Shown here piece by piece: positions 48,388-57,821 of a stretch of DNA of 64,000 nt. Numbering within the stretch: position 1 is the first letter of the stretch; every line of letters begins with the position of its first letter. The notes under the pieces are model-generated. The model saw only the letters and a list, made by a program, of their open reading frames with translations, was not told where the DNA came from and searched no databases. Source of the DNA: CAVXXB01 sp963765585 (lineage in GTDB: Bacteria > Calditrichota > Calditrichia > JAJRVZ01); assembly GCA_963765585.1 (NCBI GenBank), contig CAVXXB010000011.1:186001-250000 (forward strand), written 5' to 3'. Made by a program: the position numbers and the translations under genes.

Positions 48388-50745
48388 TTATGGTCGAACC
48401 AGGGCTATCTTACCGGTTCCCTTCTGACCTTGCTCATTAAAAGCCAGATAAACATAAATACCGCTGGGAACCAAACTGCCATTCTCATCTTTACCATTCC
48501 ATATGGCACGACTTCCCTGGACACCACCCGTATCTGTGGACAGTTTACGTACCAAAATTCCACTAAGGTTGAATATTTTAACCTGTGAATTGACTGCCAG
48601 ATTTTTAATGGTGAATACATTGCCGCCACCCGATAAGAATGGATTTGGCCCACCGGCTAGCAGGCTCATGTCGGATCTGATTTCAGAGAATGAACCCCTG
48701 AAGATTGCCAACCCGGCCTCTGTTCCTATATATGATTCACCAGATAGTTGATCCACAAAAATACTATTCACAATCGGACTGGGTAGTCCGCTGTTTTTGG
48801 TAGTATAATGCACCCAGGCTGTGGGATCCCATGGACTTTTATCCGCGATTAAAATGCTCAGGCCGCCATCGGTACCAAACCATTTGTTATTACTGGCATC
48901 GACAAAAATACTGTTGATTTTGTTTTCAATTGGCCCAGTGTCTCCAACATGACGGAAAAACACGGTATTGCCACCCGAACTTCCAGGTTGATACGAGTTC
49001 AATCCCCCTGCTGTTCCTATCCAGATAACACCATCAAGATCAGTTGCAAGACTTAATACGGTTTTACTAAAAAGGTCATCATTGGGAATGCTTCTATCAT
49101 CGTAAAAAATATCATCCGTGGGATCAGTGATGGTATTGTTATGATCAAGCACCCGTAAACCCTGACTAAACGTGCCAAACCACAACCTTTCGCGGTCACC
49201 AAAATTCTCCCAGGTAAATGATGAAATTTCACTTTCATCCAGACTCATACCAATATTGTCTCCAAAGTACATCCAGCTTTCGCAATCGGGTATATTGGGA
49301 CTGTCATTATTCAATATAACACCGATATACTCGGGAACTCGTGCCAGATAATTCGAAATCCAAAAATTACCCAGCTGATCCTCAATAAAATAGGTTGTCA
49401 CCGTATACGCATCCGTACCGCTCACATCGGCACCCACCAGACAATTCCGTTTGTTCTCGGGTAAACCGTCAAAGTCCAACGTTGTTTGGCCCTCAGTAGT
49501 CGAAACAACCAATTGTCCCGGTTCAGGCCAAACATGATAAAAATCAAACTGGTCGTCATCAATAATCGTCACACCACCACCCCACGAGCCAAACCAGATT
49601 TTCCCGTACCGGTCTTCGTATACATATGCGGTACTATTTTTCCAATTCCAGGCTGATGAAAAGAAATAATTTGTCCATGTATCAAAATCGTATTTATAAA
49701 ATCCATCTGCGGGCGTCAGTTTAAATTTTCCTGCGGCCATCCACAAAATGCCGCGGCTGTCTTTTATCAGGTTTCCCACATTATTGCTGGCCGGACCATC
49801 TACCAGTAAATACCTGCTGCCTGTTTCACTACGAATCCCGTTTTTCTGAAAACCAAACCATAATTCACTATTCTGTGTTATGATACCACTAGTGATATTA
49901 TGATCAAATATTGTGCCATACTGCCAGTTATCACCGGTTCGGGTGTAATAATCTACTGATCGGGCAAAGATCAGCCGGTTTCCATCTGTAATAATATTCT
50001 TTACTGTGCCAAAGGTGTAGCCGGGAACTGGTGCCAGCAAATACGAGTTGTCCATTTGCGATGCACCGCCATTTGTTCCGATATACATTAAATCTGAATC
50101 CAGGGCCAGATCAAATACTATATCTGATGGTAATCCGTCAGCGGTTGTCAGCACCTGCCAGGCTTGTGAGATTTTCAGATTCTGTTGCAAAAAATTTGCA
50201 GAAGCATGAAGAAGTCCGATGCTGGTTGCGTAAAATATACGATTATTAAAGACCTGAACATTATATGAAGTGGTTACATTAACGGGAAAATTATTATAAA
50301 AATCCCTGAATTCAAGGCCTGATTCCGTATTTAGAAATACTCCGACACCTGAATTCGCAGCGACCCAAAGCGTATCTTCATATGTAAAAATATCAGTAAT
50401 CGTTTCGCCCTGCATCTCGTAATAGGGTTGCCACAAATCACTTTCGGCCGATTTTACATGCAAAATACCATCAGACGTACCGGAAATTAGATTATTTCGT
50501 TTATCCCTGGCGAGACAACTGATTTGCAGAGATGCTAATCCATCCAGATTATTATATTTTCTGATTGAACTGTCGGAAAGTTGCAGACGATAAATTCCAC
50601 CGGAATTTCCAACCCACAATCCGTCATCCGTTTCTGCGATTGCAGAAACATCGTTCATATAGGTGATAATTTCCCAATCGGATAATCCCTGTGCGGAAAT
50701 AACGCTCACTCCGGCGATTATAAGGAATAAAATCTTTTTAATCAT
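48388..50745 (-). CDS. Secreted two-component-regulator-type propeller protein with T9SS sorting domain
   Basis: I take the ATG at 50745 with GAGG just upstream; the alternative TTG at 50757 overlaps ribH. The 785-residue product has a signal peptide (KKILFLIIAGVSVISAQG), many propeller repeats of the type GLWVGNSGGIYRL, LWFGTFSQGLRVLD, IWIGTAGGLNSY, and a C-terminal FlgD-like sorting domain (NPFLSGGGNVFTIKNLA to PSGIYVYLAFNEQG). There is no kinase domain, so it is a free propeller exported to the surface. It follows ribH closely although unrelated to riboflavin. Confidence 0.85.
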   Translation of the reverse strand: MIKKILFLIIAGVSVISAQGLSDWEIITYMNDVSAIAETDDGLWVGNSGGIYRLQLSDSSIRKYNNLDGLASLQISCLARDKRNNLISGTSDGILHVKSAESDLWQPYYEMQGETITDIFTYEDTLWVAANSGVGVFLNTESGLEFRDFYNNFPVNVTTSYNVQVFNNRIFYATSIGLLHASANFLQQNLKISQAWQVLTTADGLPSDIVFDLALDSDLMYIGTNGGASQMDNSYLLAPVPGYTFGTVKNIITDGNRLIFARSVDYYTRTGDNWQYGTIFDHNITSGIITQNSELWFGFQKNGIRSETGSRYLLVDGPASNNVGNLIKDSRGILWMAAGKFKLTPADGFYKYDFDTWTNYFFSSAWNWKNSTAYVYEDRYGKIWFGSWGGGVTIIDDDQFDFYHVWPEPGQLVVSTTEGQTTLDFDGLPENKRNCLVGADVSGTDAYTVTTYFIEDQLGNFWISNYLARVPEYIGVILNNDSPNIPDCESWMYFGDNIGMSLDESEISSFTWENFGDRERLWFGTFSQGLRVLDHNNTITDPTDDIFYDDRSIPNDDLFSKTVLSLATDLDGVIWIGTAGGLNSYQPGSSGGNTVFFRHVGDTGPIENKINSIFVDASNNKWFGTDGGLSILIADKSPWDPTAWVHYTTKNSGLPSPIVNSIFVDQLSGESYIGTEAGLAIFRGSFSEIRSDMSLLAGGPNPFLSGGGNVFTIKNLAVNSQVKIFNLSGILVRKLSTDTGGVQGSRAIWNGKDENGSLVPSGIYVYLAFNEQGQKGTGKIALVRP

Positions 50746-50753
50746 GATCCTCT

Positions 50754-51218
50754 TCAAATTTTTGTCATAAGATCAGCCATTTCGATCGCGCTCAATGCCG
50801 CATCCCAGCCCTTATTCCCGGCTTTGGTTCCGGCGCGCTCGATGGCTTGTTCAATCGAATCTGATGTAATGATTCCAAAGATAACCGGTAGTTGTGTACT
50901 CAGAGATACCTGTGCAACTCCCTTTGCCACTTCTCCTGCCACATAATCAAAATGTGGTGTACCACCGCGAATCACTGCGCCCAGACATACAACCGCATCA
51001 TATTTTCCGGATTTTGCGGCCTTTTGAGCGACCAAAGGTATCTCGAATGATCCGGGCACCCAGATAGTTGTAATATTTTTTTCATCGGCATCATGGCGGA
51101 TAAAGCAATCCATGGCGCCTTCAAGTAATTTTGCAGATATCAAATCATTAAACCGGCTTACAATAAGTGCAAATTTTTTACCCTTTGCCGATAAATACCC
51201 TTCGACAATCTTTGACAT
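50754..51218 (-). CDS. ribH: 6,7-dimethyl-8-ribityllumazine synthase
   Basis: RibH condenses the pyrimidine and dihydroxybutanone phosphate into lumazine, the penultimate step of riboflavin synthesis. The 154-residue protein has ALIVSRFNDLISAKLLEGA, the substrate-binding WVPGSFEIPLVAQ, the catalytic His region GAVIRGGTPHFDYVAGEVAKG and FGIITSDSIEQAIERAGTKAGNKG. It follows ribBA by 11 bp. Confidence 0.97.
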   Translation of the reverse strand: MSKIVEGYLSAKGKKFALIVSRFNDLISAKLLEGAMDCFIRHDADEKNITTIWVPGSFEIPLVAQKAAKSGKYDAVVCLGAVIRGGTPHFDYVAGEVAKGVAQVSLSTQLPVIFGIITSDSIEQAIERAGTKAGNKGWDAALSAIEMADLMTKI

Positions 51219-51229
51219 TACAACCTCCT

Positions 51230-52441
51230 TTATTTTCCCGATAATATCATATGACCAAGTTTATCGCGTTTTGTTTTTAAATATTTTTCGTTTCGTATAT
51301 TGGGTGCAATTTCAACCGGTACACGCTCTTCAATTTCCAATCCATACCCGTCTAAACCAACAATTTTTTTTGGATTATTTGTCATTAAACGGATTTTTAC
51401 CAGGCCCAGATCTTTTAATATCTGGGCACCAATTCCGTAATCACGAAGATCTGCCTTAAATCCCAGTGCCTCATTTGCTTCAACGGTGTCCTTGCCCTCT
51501 TCCTGAAATGCATATGCCAGAATTTTATTTACCAATCCAATGCCCCGTCCTTCCTGACGCATATACAGTACCACACCCCGCGACTGCTGTTCAATGATGG
51601 TCAATGCATTTGCCAATTGATCTCCGCAATCGCATCGTCTTGAGCCAAACACATCGCCGGTCAGGCATTCTGAGTGCACGCGCACTAAAACCGGATCGCC
51701 ATCGGCCACAGTTCCCTTGACCAGGGCCACATGGTTTTCTTTATCATCAAGAACATTTTGGTAGAGGTATAGTTTAAAATCCCCATATTTGGTCGGCATA
51801 TCAATTACAGCGCGTCGTCGTACCAGTTTTTCACGAATACGGCGATATTCTATTAAATCAGCGATGGTTATAATTTTAAGATCAAACTTTTTTGCCAGAT
51901 TCTTTAGTTTCGGCACCCGCGCCATTTGACCGTCATCATCCATCACTTCGCATAATACTCCGGCCGGAGTTAAACCAGCCAGTTTGGCTAAATCCAATGC
52001 GGCTTCCGTATGACCGGCACGACGTAATACACCACCTGTCTTTGCAACCAACGGAAATATATGGCCCGGTCGCGCCAGATCTGAAGGTTGTGTCTTTGGA
52101 TCGATGATCGAGTGTATGGTTGTGGATCGATCATATGCTGATATTCCCGTACTGGTACCGGACTTTGCGTCGACTGTAACTGTAAATGGTGTGCTGTGCA
52201 GAGCCGTATTTTCGTCGACCATCAAATCCAGGTTAAGTGCCTGTGCTCTTTCTGAACTGATTGCAACACAAATCATACCCCGGGCATGTTTTGCCAGGAA
52301 ATTAATGTCTTCAGGTGTTACTTTCTCTGCCGCAAGGATGATATCACCTTCGTTTTCACGATCTGCATCATCCACAACAATGACACTTTTACCCGCTTTT
52401 ATATCTTCTATTGCTTCATCTATTGTATTGAAATCACTCAT
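51230..52441 (-). CDS. ribBA: Bifunctional DHBP synthase/GTP cyclohydrolase II
   Basis: The 403-residue protein joins two enzymes that start riboflavin synthesis. Residues 1-200 are DHBP synthase (VVVDDADRENEGDIILAAE, HARGMICVAIS, RPGHIFPLVAKTGGVLRRAGHTEAA). Residues 205-403 are GTP cyclohydrolase II, with the zinc cysteines in SECLTGDVFGSRRCDCGDQL and the conserved YMRQEGRGIGLVNKI. It lies between ribE and ribH. Confidence 0.97.
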   Translation of the reverse strand: MSDFNTIDEAIEDIKAGKSVIVVDDADRENEGDIILAAEKVTPEDINFLAKHARGMICVAISSERAQALNLDLMVDENTALHSTPFTVTVDAKSGTSTGISAYDRSTTIHSIIDPKTQPSDLARPGHIFPLVAKTGGVLRRAGHTEAALDLAKLAGLTPAGVLCEVMDDDGQMARVPKLKNLAKKFDLKIITIADLIEYRRIREKLVRRRAVIDMPTKYGDFKLYLYQNVLDDKENHVALVKGTVADGDPVLVRVHSECLTGDVFGSRRCDCGDQLANALTIIEQQSRGVVLYMRQEGRGIGLVNKILAYAFQEEGKDTVEANEALGFKADLRDYGIGAQILKDLGLVKIRLMTNNPKKIVGLDGYGLEIEERVPVEIAPNIRNEKYLKTKRDKLGHMILSGK

Positions 52442-52448
52442 GTTGTAA

Positions 52449-53081
52449 TTAATATCCCATCTTTTTCAGCCAATCTTCACTCATACGGCCGCTTTTCGGT
52501 TTCAACATTTTTTCAACATATCTGGCAAGAAAATCAGTTTCTACATTTACATTTTGGCCGATCTGCCAGTTTTTTATATTGGTATTTTTATACGTATGTG
52601 GTATCACAGATATTCCAACCCGCGTATCTTTTAATTGCGCGACTGTAAGACTGATTCCATTTAAGCAGATGCTGCCTTCGTTGATCACGTATGATTTAAG
52701 ATTATCAGAAATATCCACTTCAATATACCAATTATCTCCCCGGTTTTCCTTCGCTGTTACTGGCGCCATGTCATTAACATGTCCCTGTACCAGATGACCG
52801 CCAAGCCTGTCGCTGAGCTTCATGGCGCGTTCCAGATTAACCTGACTGCCAACAGCCAGAGAACCAATGGTAGTTTTGGCCAGGGTTTCACCGACAGCCT
52901 CAACTGCGAATCCCCGGTTATTCAAACTAATTACTGTGAGACATACACCATCAATAGCCACTGAGTGATCTATTTTCAAATCATCCAGCACTTTTGATGC
53001 AGAAATAGTAATTTTTTTGCCACCTGGAATCGCAGTTACCTGCGAAATAGTTCCGAGTTCTTCAATTAGTCCAGTAAACAT
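52449..53081 (-). CDS. ribE: Riboflavin synthase alpha chain
   Basis: Riboflavin synthase dismutates two lumazines to riboflavin. The 210-residue product has the two lumazine-binding barrels: MFTGLIEELGTI and SVAIDGVCLTVISL in the first, GHLVQGHVNDMAPV and INEGSICLNGISLTVAQL in the second. It precedes ribBA by eight bases. A family A repeat lies in the gap between it and ribD. Confidence 0.96.
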   Translation of the reverse strand: MFTGLIEELGTISQVTAIPGGKKITISASKVLDDLKIDHSVAIDGVCLTVISLNNRGFAVEAVGETLAKTTIGSLAVGSQVNLERAMKLSDRLGGHLVQGHVNDMAPVTAKENRGDNWYIEVDISDNLKSYVINEGSICLNGISLTVAQLKDTRVGISVIPHTYKNTNIKNWQIGQNVNVETDFLARYVEKMLKPKSGRMSEDWLKKMGY

Positions 53082-53168
53082 TTTTTCAATTTAATAAGCT
53101 TTACCGCGCAAAGCATACAAAAGTTTCTGAAATGTGAATTTTGTATAATTATCTATACTGAATCATTC

Positions 53169-53316
53169 ATAACCACTAAGTCACAAAGACGCAAAGATGA
53201 TAATTAGGGATTAGGAACTGGGAATTAGGAATTTACCAGGTATCGATTACCAATACAAATTCCAAGTTCCCAGTTCCAAATAACGATGACAAATTACTAA
53301 TTACTCATTTCTATTT
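53169..53316. repeat. Family D fragment and family A repeat inside the rib cluster
   Basis: CCACTAAGTCACAAAGACGC is followed by a family A palindrome (AATTAGGGATTAGGAACTGG on the left, AAGTTCCCAGTTCCAAATAA on the right). It splits ribD from ribE by about 250 bp in an otherwise tight cluster. Confidence 0.7.
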
Positions 53317-53330
53317 ATCCTTCTCCGTGT

Positions 53331-54414
53331 TTATTTTTTCCGATAAGTCAAAAGTACATCCGATCCAATTCTGTTCGTTTTAAAAAGAGAATACTCATCC
53401 AGTCTTTTTCCCGAGACATGATCTAAAGCAGCAACACCTGTACCAAATATTTTTGGAGCAATGAATATCTGAATTTCATCGACAAATCCCGAGGAAATAA
53501 ACTGAGAAAATATTTCCGCGCCACCTTCAACCATGAGGGATGTGACACCCAGACCGGCAATTGTCTCAAGAATACTTTTAGCATCATGAAAGGATCCTGA
53601 AATATGATGAACCGAGATATCACTTCTACTCCAACTAATAAATAGTTCCGAAGTATCTTTGACTGTTGTCAATAGTATTGTATCATGGGCATGGTCATCC
53701 GTAAAAACTTTTGCGCCCTTATTTATCAACAATGAATCCGATAAAATAATTCTTTTTGGATTCCGGCCTGTAACTTCGCGCACTGTGAGCCCGGGATTAT
53801 CCACACGAATCGTATTGGCACCGACTAAAACCGCATCATACACAGCCCGCCAGCTATGAACCAGGCTCCGGGATTTTTCGTTTGAGATCCATGTTTGTTC
53901 ATTATTTGATAAGGTGATTTTTCCATCAAGAGTTTGTGCAATTTTCACCATCACATAAGGTAACTTGGTCGCCATATACTTAAAAAAGAACCGGTTGAGT
54001 TCCCTGTTCTGTTCGTCCAGAACCCCGGTTGTAACATCAATACCGGATTCCCTAAGAATCGCAATGCCTTTGCCATTTACCTGTGGATTGGGATCCTTGC
54101 TGGCAATGACCACCCGTTTAATGCCCACTTTAGCTATATGCTGCGCACAAGGTGGCGTGTTTTTATCCAAATGGCTACAGGGTTCCAAAGTACAATATAG
54201 TGTAGCCCCCTGTACTTTATTATCAGCAGATTCGATCGCATTGACTTCGGCATGTGCCTGGCCATATTTTTGATGATAGCCTTCACCGATTATTTGATCA
54301 TCCCTTACCAGCACGGCACCCACCATGGGATTAGGGCTAACATAGACCTGCACCTTTTTCTGCCAGTTTCAGTGCCCGTTTCATATATTTTTTATCAAGT
54401 GGTGTAATTTTCAT
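53331..54414 (-). CDS. ribD: Riboflavin biosynthesis deaminase/reductase RibD, frame broken once
   Basis: RibD deaminates and then reduces the riboflavin pyrimidine precursor. Rejoined from the ATG at 54414 the protein has about 360 residues. The N-terminal deaminase has the zinc motif HAEVNAIE and CTLEPCSHLDKNTPPC; the C-terminal reductase has KIAQTLDGKITL, WISNEKSR and LMVEGGAEIFSQFI. One extra base at 54345 shifts the frame between LAEKGAG and YVSPNPMVGAV, leaving a TAG shortly after. As the other rib genes are intact, an error in the sequence is likely. No FMN riboswitch was seen upstream. Confidence 0.9.
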
Positions 54415-54750
54415 AGTACAATATATTTTTCTTAGGAACTGGGAATTAGTAATTTGTTATTGGTTCTTTTGCTTTCCTGCAATGGTCTCAGATCGTTCCC
54501 AACCAAAGCACTCTGACTTTCCTTTCTGTGCTCACTTTATTTTTAACCAGGGAGAACACGAAGGTCACGAAGAAATAATACTTAGTTTAATGATTCGACA
54601 TTATTCAAATTTAATTTCGCTTTAAACTTCATGTACTTCGTGCTCTTCGTGGTAAATGTTTTTAATCTTCCTGATACAGTCGCGGATTGAGTAACAAGTG
54701 CCAAATACCCAGCACCCAGCACCCAGAACCGAGTACCGAGTAGCGTGAAC
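54415..54750. other. Gap upstream of ribD with repeats
   Basis: A family A half (AACTGGGAATTAGTAATTTG) at 54435-54460, a family D element at 54549-54656 (AGAACACGAAGGTCACGAAG and CTTCGTGCTCTTCGTGG), and a degenerate tandem of CCCAGCA/ACCGAGT units at 54700-54745 fill the space. No gene is apparent. The nudix stop codon lies at the end of the tandem. Confidence 0.65.
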
Positions 54751-55410
54751 CTATCCCACACTTTCCCGTTCCCTGAACTTAATCCGTTCCGTCCCGAATA
54801 CAATATCCAGAAAATTGCTCAGTAAAAACCCGGTAACACCCCAGATTTGTTCGTTCTCATAGTGGTAAAAATGAACATTCCAGATATACCCGTCCCGTTC
54901 CCATACCTTTGTTTCAAAAATATCCGGTTCAAGCAGGTGACTTAACGGGACTTCAATCACTTTGGCAATTTCATCTGTACTTATCTCATAGTTATAAGGA
55001 TAGTCATAATACCCGACAAATGGCGTCACCAGATAATTAGTATTGGTCAGAAAAGTATCACTCTTTCCCAGAATCGTGACATCTTCCGGTTGAATTCCCA
55101 TCTCCTCATGTGATTCTCTGAGGGCTGTATCGAGCAAAGATTTATCTGTTGCATCCCGGACACCTCCGGGAAAGGAAATTTGTCCTTTGTGGTGCTCAAC
55201 CTTGTCTGTTCTTTTTGTAAAAAGCAGATGGGCATGATCATCTTTAAAAAAAATGGGTATCAGAACCGCAGCATCCCTTGACCGAACATCCGCATATTTG
55301 TGGACAACATGCCGATGTTGTTCCAGGCGATCCTTGACAAGCTGATAGAGTTGTTTGCTATTTTTTGTTACTAGCTGGGTATATTCGGGAGAGATTTCAT
55401 TGTTCGGCAT
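54751..55410 (-). CDS. Nudix hydrolase, CoA pyrophosphatase-like
   Basis: The 219-residue protein carries a Nudix box in the CoA-diphosphatase form: ISFPGGVRDATDKSLLDTAL followed by RESHEEMGI, with the metal-binding REsxEE intact. The preceding AAVLIPIFFKDDHAHLLFTKRTDKVEHHKGQ (in parts) and the following GKSDTFLTNTNYLVTPFVGYY match YeaB/NudL proteins, which hydrolyse CoA to phosphopantetheine and adenosine 3',5'-bisphosphate. Its start overlaps the end of the small gene at 55397, implying coupling. Confidence 0.88.
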   Translation of the reverse strand: MPNNEISPEYTQLVTKNSKQLYQLVKDRLEQHRHVVHKYADVRSRDAAVLIPIFFKDDHAHLLFTKRTDKVEHHKGQISFPGGVRDATDKSLLDTALRESHEEMGIQPEDVTILGKSDTFLTNTNYLVTPFVGYYDYPYNYEISTDEIAKVIEVPLSHLLEPDIFETKVWERDGYIWNVHFYHYENEQIWGVTGFLLSNFLDIVFGTERIKFRERESVG

Positions 55411-55669
55411 TTAAATACATTTCGATTTTCTTGATCAGTTCCGCTTCCAGTTCCAGTAGATATGGCTCCCCTCCAAAACGGCCCTTTGTATCCTGCTCGG
55501 CCCAATGGGAAATAACATTCAACTCTTTTACACCGAACATCATGCTCCGATTCGAAAAGTTTTTTTTAAGCCGGTTAATCACATTCATTTCCTGCGGGAA
55601 TGGACTTGTCTCTGCTTTCTCGGACCAGGCTTTTACAATTCTAATTTCTGAAGAACTGAGAGTTAACAT
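55397..55669 (-). CDS. Small conserved-looking protein of unknown function (90 residues)
   Basis: An open frame linked by overlap to both neighbours: it starts within the end of the methyltransferase gene (55663-55669) and ends within the start of the Nudix gene (55397-55410). The overlaps and normal codon use argue it is real. The sequence (EIRIVKAWSEKAETSPFPQE, then DTKGRFGGEPYLLELEAEL) is mostly helical with no known motif. Confidence 0.6.
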   Translation of the reverse strand: MLTLSSSEIRIVKAWSEKAETSPFPQEMNVINRLKKNFSNRSMMFGVKELNVISHWAEQDTKGRFGGEPYLLELEAELIKKIEMYLNAEQ

Positions 55670-56331
55670 AATTTTATTTCGTATATGTCTACATGTTTAA
55701 TGGCAGATTCAAAATTTATTATTTTTTCTAATTTTTTATACTTCCAACTGGAATCATCAATCATTTTGAAAAATTCAGAAGCAATTGATCTTCCCGGTTC
55801 TGCCAGGTACACCCATCCGTCCGGCTTTACACATGCACCTATCGTATCCAGTACCGGTTGCAGCCAGCGTTTTTCATATAGTACATCTGCGGCAATCAGG
55901 ATATCAAATTTACGATCGATATCCTGTTTACGCCAGTCTAACATTTGAACCTGCGCCGGTTGATTAAAATTTCGAAAAAAATTATTTTTTGTGTATTCCA
56001 GGGCATATTGATCATAGTCAGTGAACAGCACATCCGCCCCGGCCACATGCGCTGCCATCCCTGTCAGACCTAACCCACAGCCAATTTCAATTACAGATTT
56101 TGATAAAAACACCCCCCGGTGTTCAAGGACAAAATCAGCCAAAGCAATAGATGACGGCCATAATTCTGCCCAGTATGGGATTCGTTCATCTTCATCAAAT
56201 TCCGTCTCATCAATATTATCCAGCAGAGGTTCGCAGTCTTTGATTCGCTCAAGCCGGAATGTATACCCACCTACGGTAATATCTTCCTCAATGGTATACT
56301 TAGATAAAATTTCTTTAAATGAATCCACCAT
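55663..56331 (-). CDS. Class I SAM-dependent methyltransferase (METTL/Methyltransf_16-like)
   Basis: The 222-residue protein has the Rossmann SAM motif VIEIGCGLGLTGMAAHVAGA near residue 80, the acidic loop LFTDYDQYALEYTKNN and post-motif DILIAADVLYEKRWLQPVLD. The preceding YWAELWPSSIALADFVLEH is typical of the protein lysine methyltransferase branch that includes ETFB methyltransferase, so the substrate may be a protein lysine. That is inferred. Confidence 0.82.
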   Translation of the reverse strand: MVDSFKEILSKYTIEEDITVGGYTFRLERIKDCEPLLDNIDETEFDEDERIPYWAELWPSSIALADFVLEHRGVFLSKSVIEIGCGLGLTGMAAHVAGADVLFTDYDQYALEYTKNNFFRNFNQPAQVQMLDWRKQDIDRKFDILIAADVLYEKRWLQPVLDTIGACVKPDGWVYLAEPGRSIASEFFKMIDDSSWKYKKLEKIINFESAIKHVDIYEIKLC

Positions 56332-56365
56332 AGCATAACTCTAAGTAAAAATCTTTACGTAAAAA

Positions 56366-56505
56366 ATTAGAGATTAGAAATGAGAGATGAGAAATTAACT
56401 ATAGGCAATTGCCAATAACCAAATACCAGTTCCAGGTTCCCAATTACAAATCCCTAATCTCTAACCTCTAATCTCTAATTTTCTTCATCGCTGCGGCTCT
56501 GCGAG
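56366..56505. repeat. Family A repeat followed by family E half
   Basis: AATTAGAGATTAGAAATGAG on the left and ATCTCTAACCTCTAATCTCT on the right enclose CCAATAACCAAATACC; then comes CTGCGGCTCTGCGAGAG (family E). It separates larA from the methyltransferase gene. Confidence 0.7.
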
Positions 56506-56520
56506 AGTTAATTAATCCGA

Positions 56521-57813
56521 TCAAATCGGATGAACCGCCATCTTACTGCCTTCGGTAAAAATATTGATTTTTACATCTGCAGATTTGATTATCCACTTAT
56601 CAATGATGTTCTGCACATCATCCACAGGATTAAGATGTATCTTTGAGATTGCCTCATCGGACATGGCAGAAAAAACATGAATGGCTTTCAACTCTTTGAT
56701 CATTTGCGCAAATTTATATGTTTTATGCGCATACATTATGTACTTTCGCGTCTCATATTTTTTCAAAATATCTTCTACCGGATCCATTAAGGGCTGGTAA
56801 AAATTTGTTATTGATTTTTGGGGGCCGATTTCGTTCCGGCATTCAGCCAGGAACAGTACCTCTCCACCTGATTTTACACCTGCCCGGCAAAGTTCTAATG
56901 CCCTCTGTGCCATATAGAGTGATTCATCATTTGGAAAGCCGCCACAGGAAACAATCATTTTATCGGCTGGTTCTACCCGGACACTCAGGTACTCATCCAC
57001 TTTGGCAATGCCCTGTGGCAATATTTCTTCCAGCAATCCGGCTTTTGTCCAGAGGATATTCATTCCGTGGGTAACCGTTGCAACCAGGTAAACAGGCCGG
57101 TTTCGTGAAATCAATTGATAGGCTTCGAACATGTCTTGTGCCAGAGGATTTTCACGACGTGCTGTGTCAGGATGCAGGGGATGGTAACCGAAGGTAGATT
57201 TTTTGTTCATTGCCAGGGCATGATTTCTTTCAACAGAATCATATTTTGCCACACCGGGAAAAAAGTTTTTTATGGCATTGGAATAACCGGCAAAATAATG
57301 ATTTTTCATATCTGAGAAGACCAGGAAAATATCCGCGCTGTCCAGGTATTTATTTACATAAATATCGTTGGCCTGAGTCTTCGTTTGTCCGGCAAATATC
57401 ATCTCATCGTTATGACAATCGTGAATTGCGAGCTGCGAAAGGCTGAGACTATTTTGTTTTGCAATTTCTTTTACTTCAGAACAAATCGCTTCATTTTCCG
57501 GCGACTTTGCGTCATGTGTACCGGTCGCGACAAGCACATTGATGGCAGATGCGGTTTTTAAATGCGGAAATACTGCCCGGAGAAAATCACGCTGCGGGAC
57601 TTTGCGGCTGGCATCATAAATGAGACAGAGTACCGATTTCCCATTGATAAGAGCAGAAAGAGTTGGGCCATCGGGAGATTCCAATGCATTTTTAAACAAA
57701 CTCAGATTATCCGTACTGGATAAATTATGTTCATCATTTCTAAAAAAACCAATATGTTTTTCAGGCACATCGATTTGAATCTGTTTACTGCCATAAGGCA
57801 TCGATATATGCAT
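56521..57813 (-). CDS. larA: LarA family nickel-dependent racemase homologue
   Basis: LarA racemases use a nickel-pincer cofactor bound to a lysine. In this 430-residue protein the N-terminal DUF2088 domain has LCLIYDASRKVPQRDFL, the catalytic-histidine motif VATGTHDAKSPENE, the HDCHNDE segment, and the cofactor lysine region AGYSNAIKNFFPGVA. The C-terminal domain has VSCGGFPNDESLYMAQRALE. LarB, LarC and LarE, which make the cofactor, are absent from the window. Substrates of the wider family vary, so lactate should not be assumed. Confidence 0.82.
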   Translation of the reverse strand: MHISMPYGSKQIQIDVPEKHIGFFRNDEHNLSSTDNLSLFKNALESPDGPTLSALINGKSVLCLIYDASRKVPQRDFLRAVFPHLKTASAINVLVATGTHDAKSPENEAICSEVKEIAKQNSLSLSQLAIHDCHNDEMIFAGQTKTQANDIYVNKYLDSADIFLVFSDMKNHYFAGYSNAIKNFFPGVAKYDSVERNHALAMNKKSTFGYHPLHPDTARRENPLAQDMFEAYQLISRNRPVYLVATVTHGMNILWTKAGLLEEILPQGIAKVDEYLSVRVEPADKMIVSCGGFPNDESLYMAQRALELCRAGVKSGGEVLFLAECRNEIGPQKSITNFYQPLMDPVEDILKKYETRKYIMYAHKTYKFAQMIKELKAIHVFSAMSDEAISKIHLNPVDDVQNIIDKWIIKSADVKINIFTEGSKMAVHPI

Positions 57814-57821
57814 AAATCAGT

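Noticed and set aside
54415..54750. FMN riboswitch upstream of ribD
   Set aside because: None of the conserved RFN stems or the GGGGCAGGGTGAAA-type start was found; the region is made of repeats.
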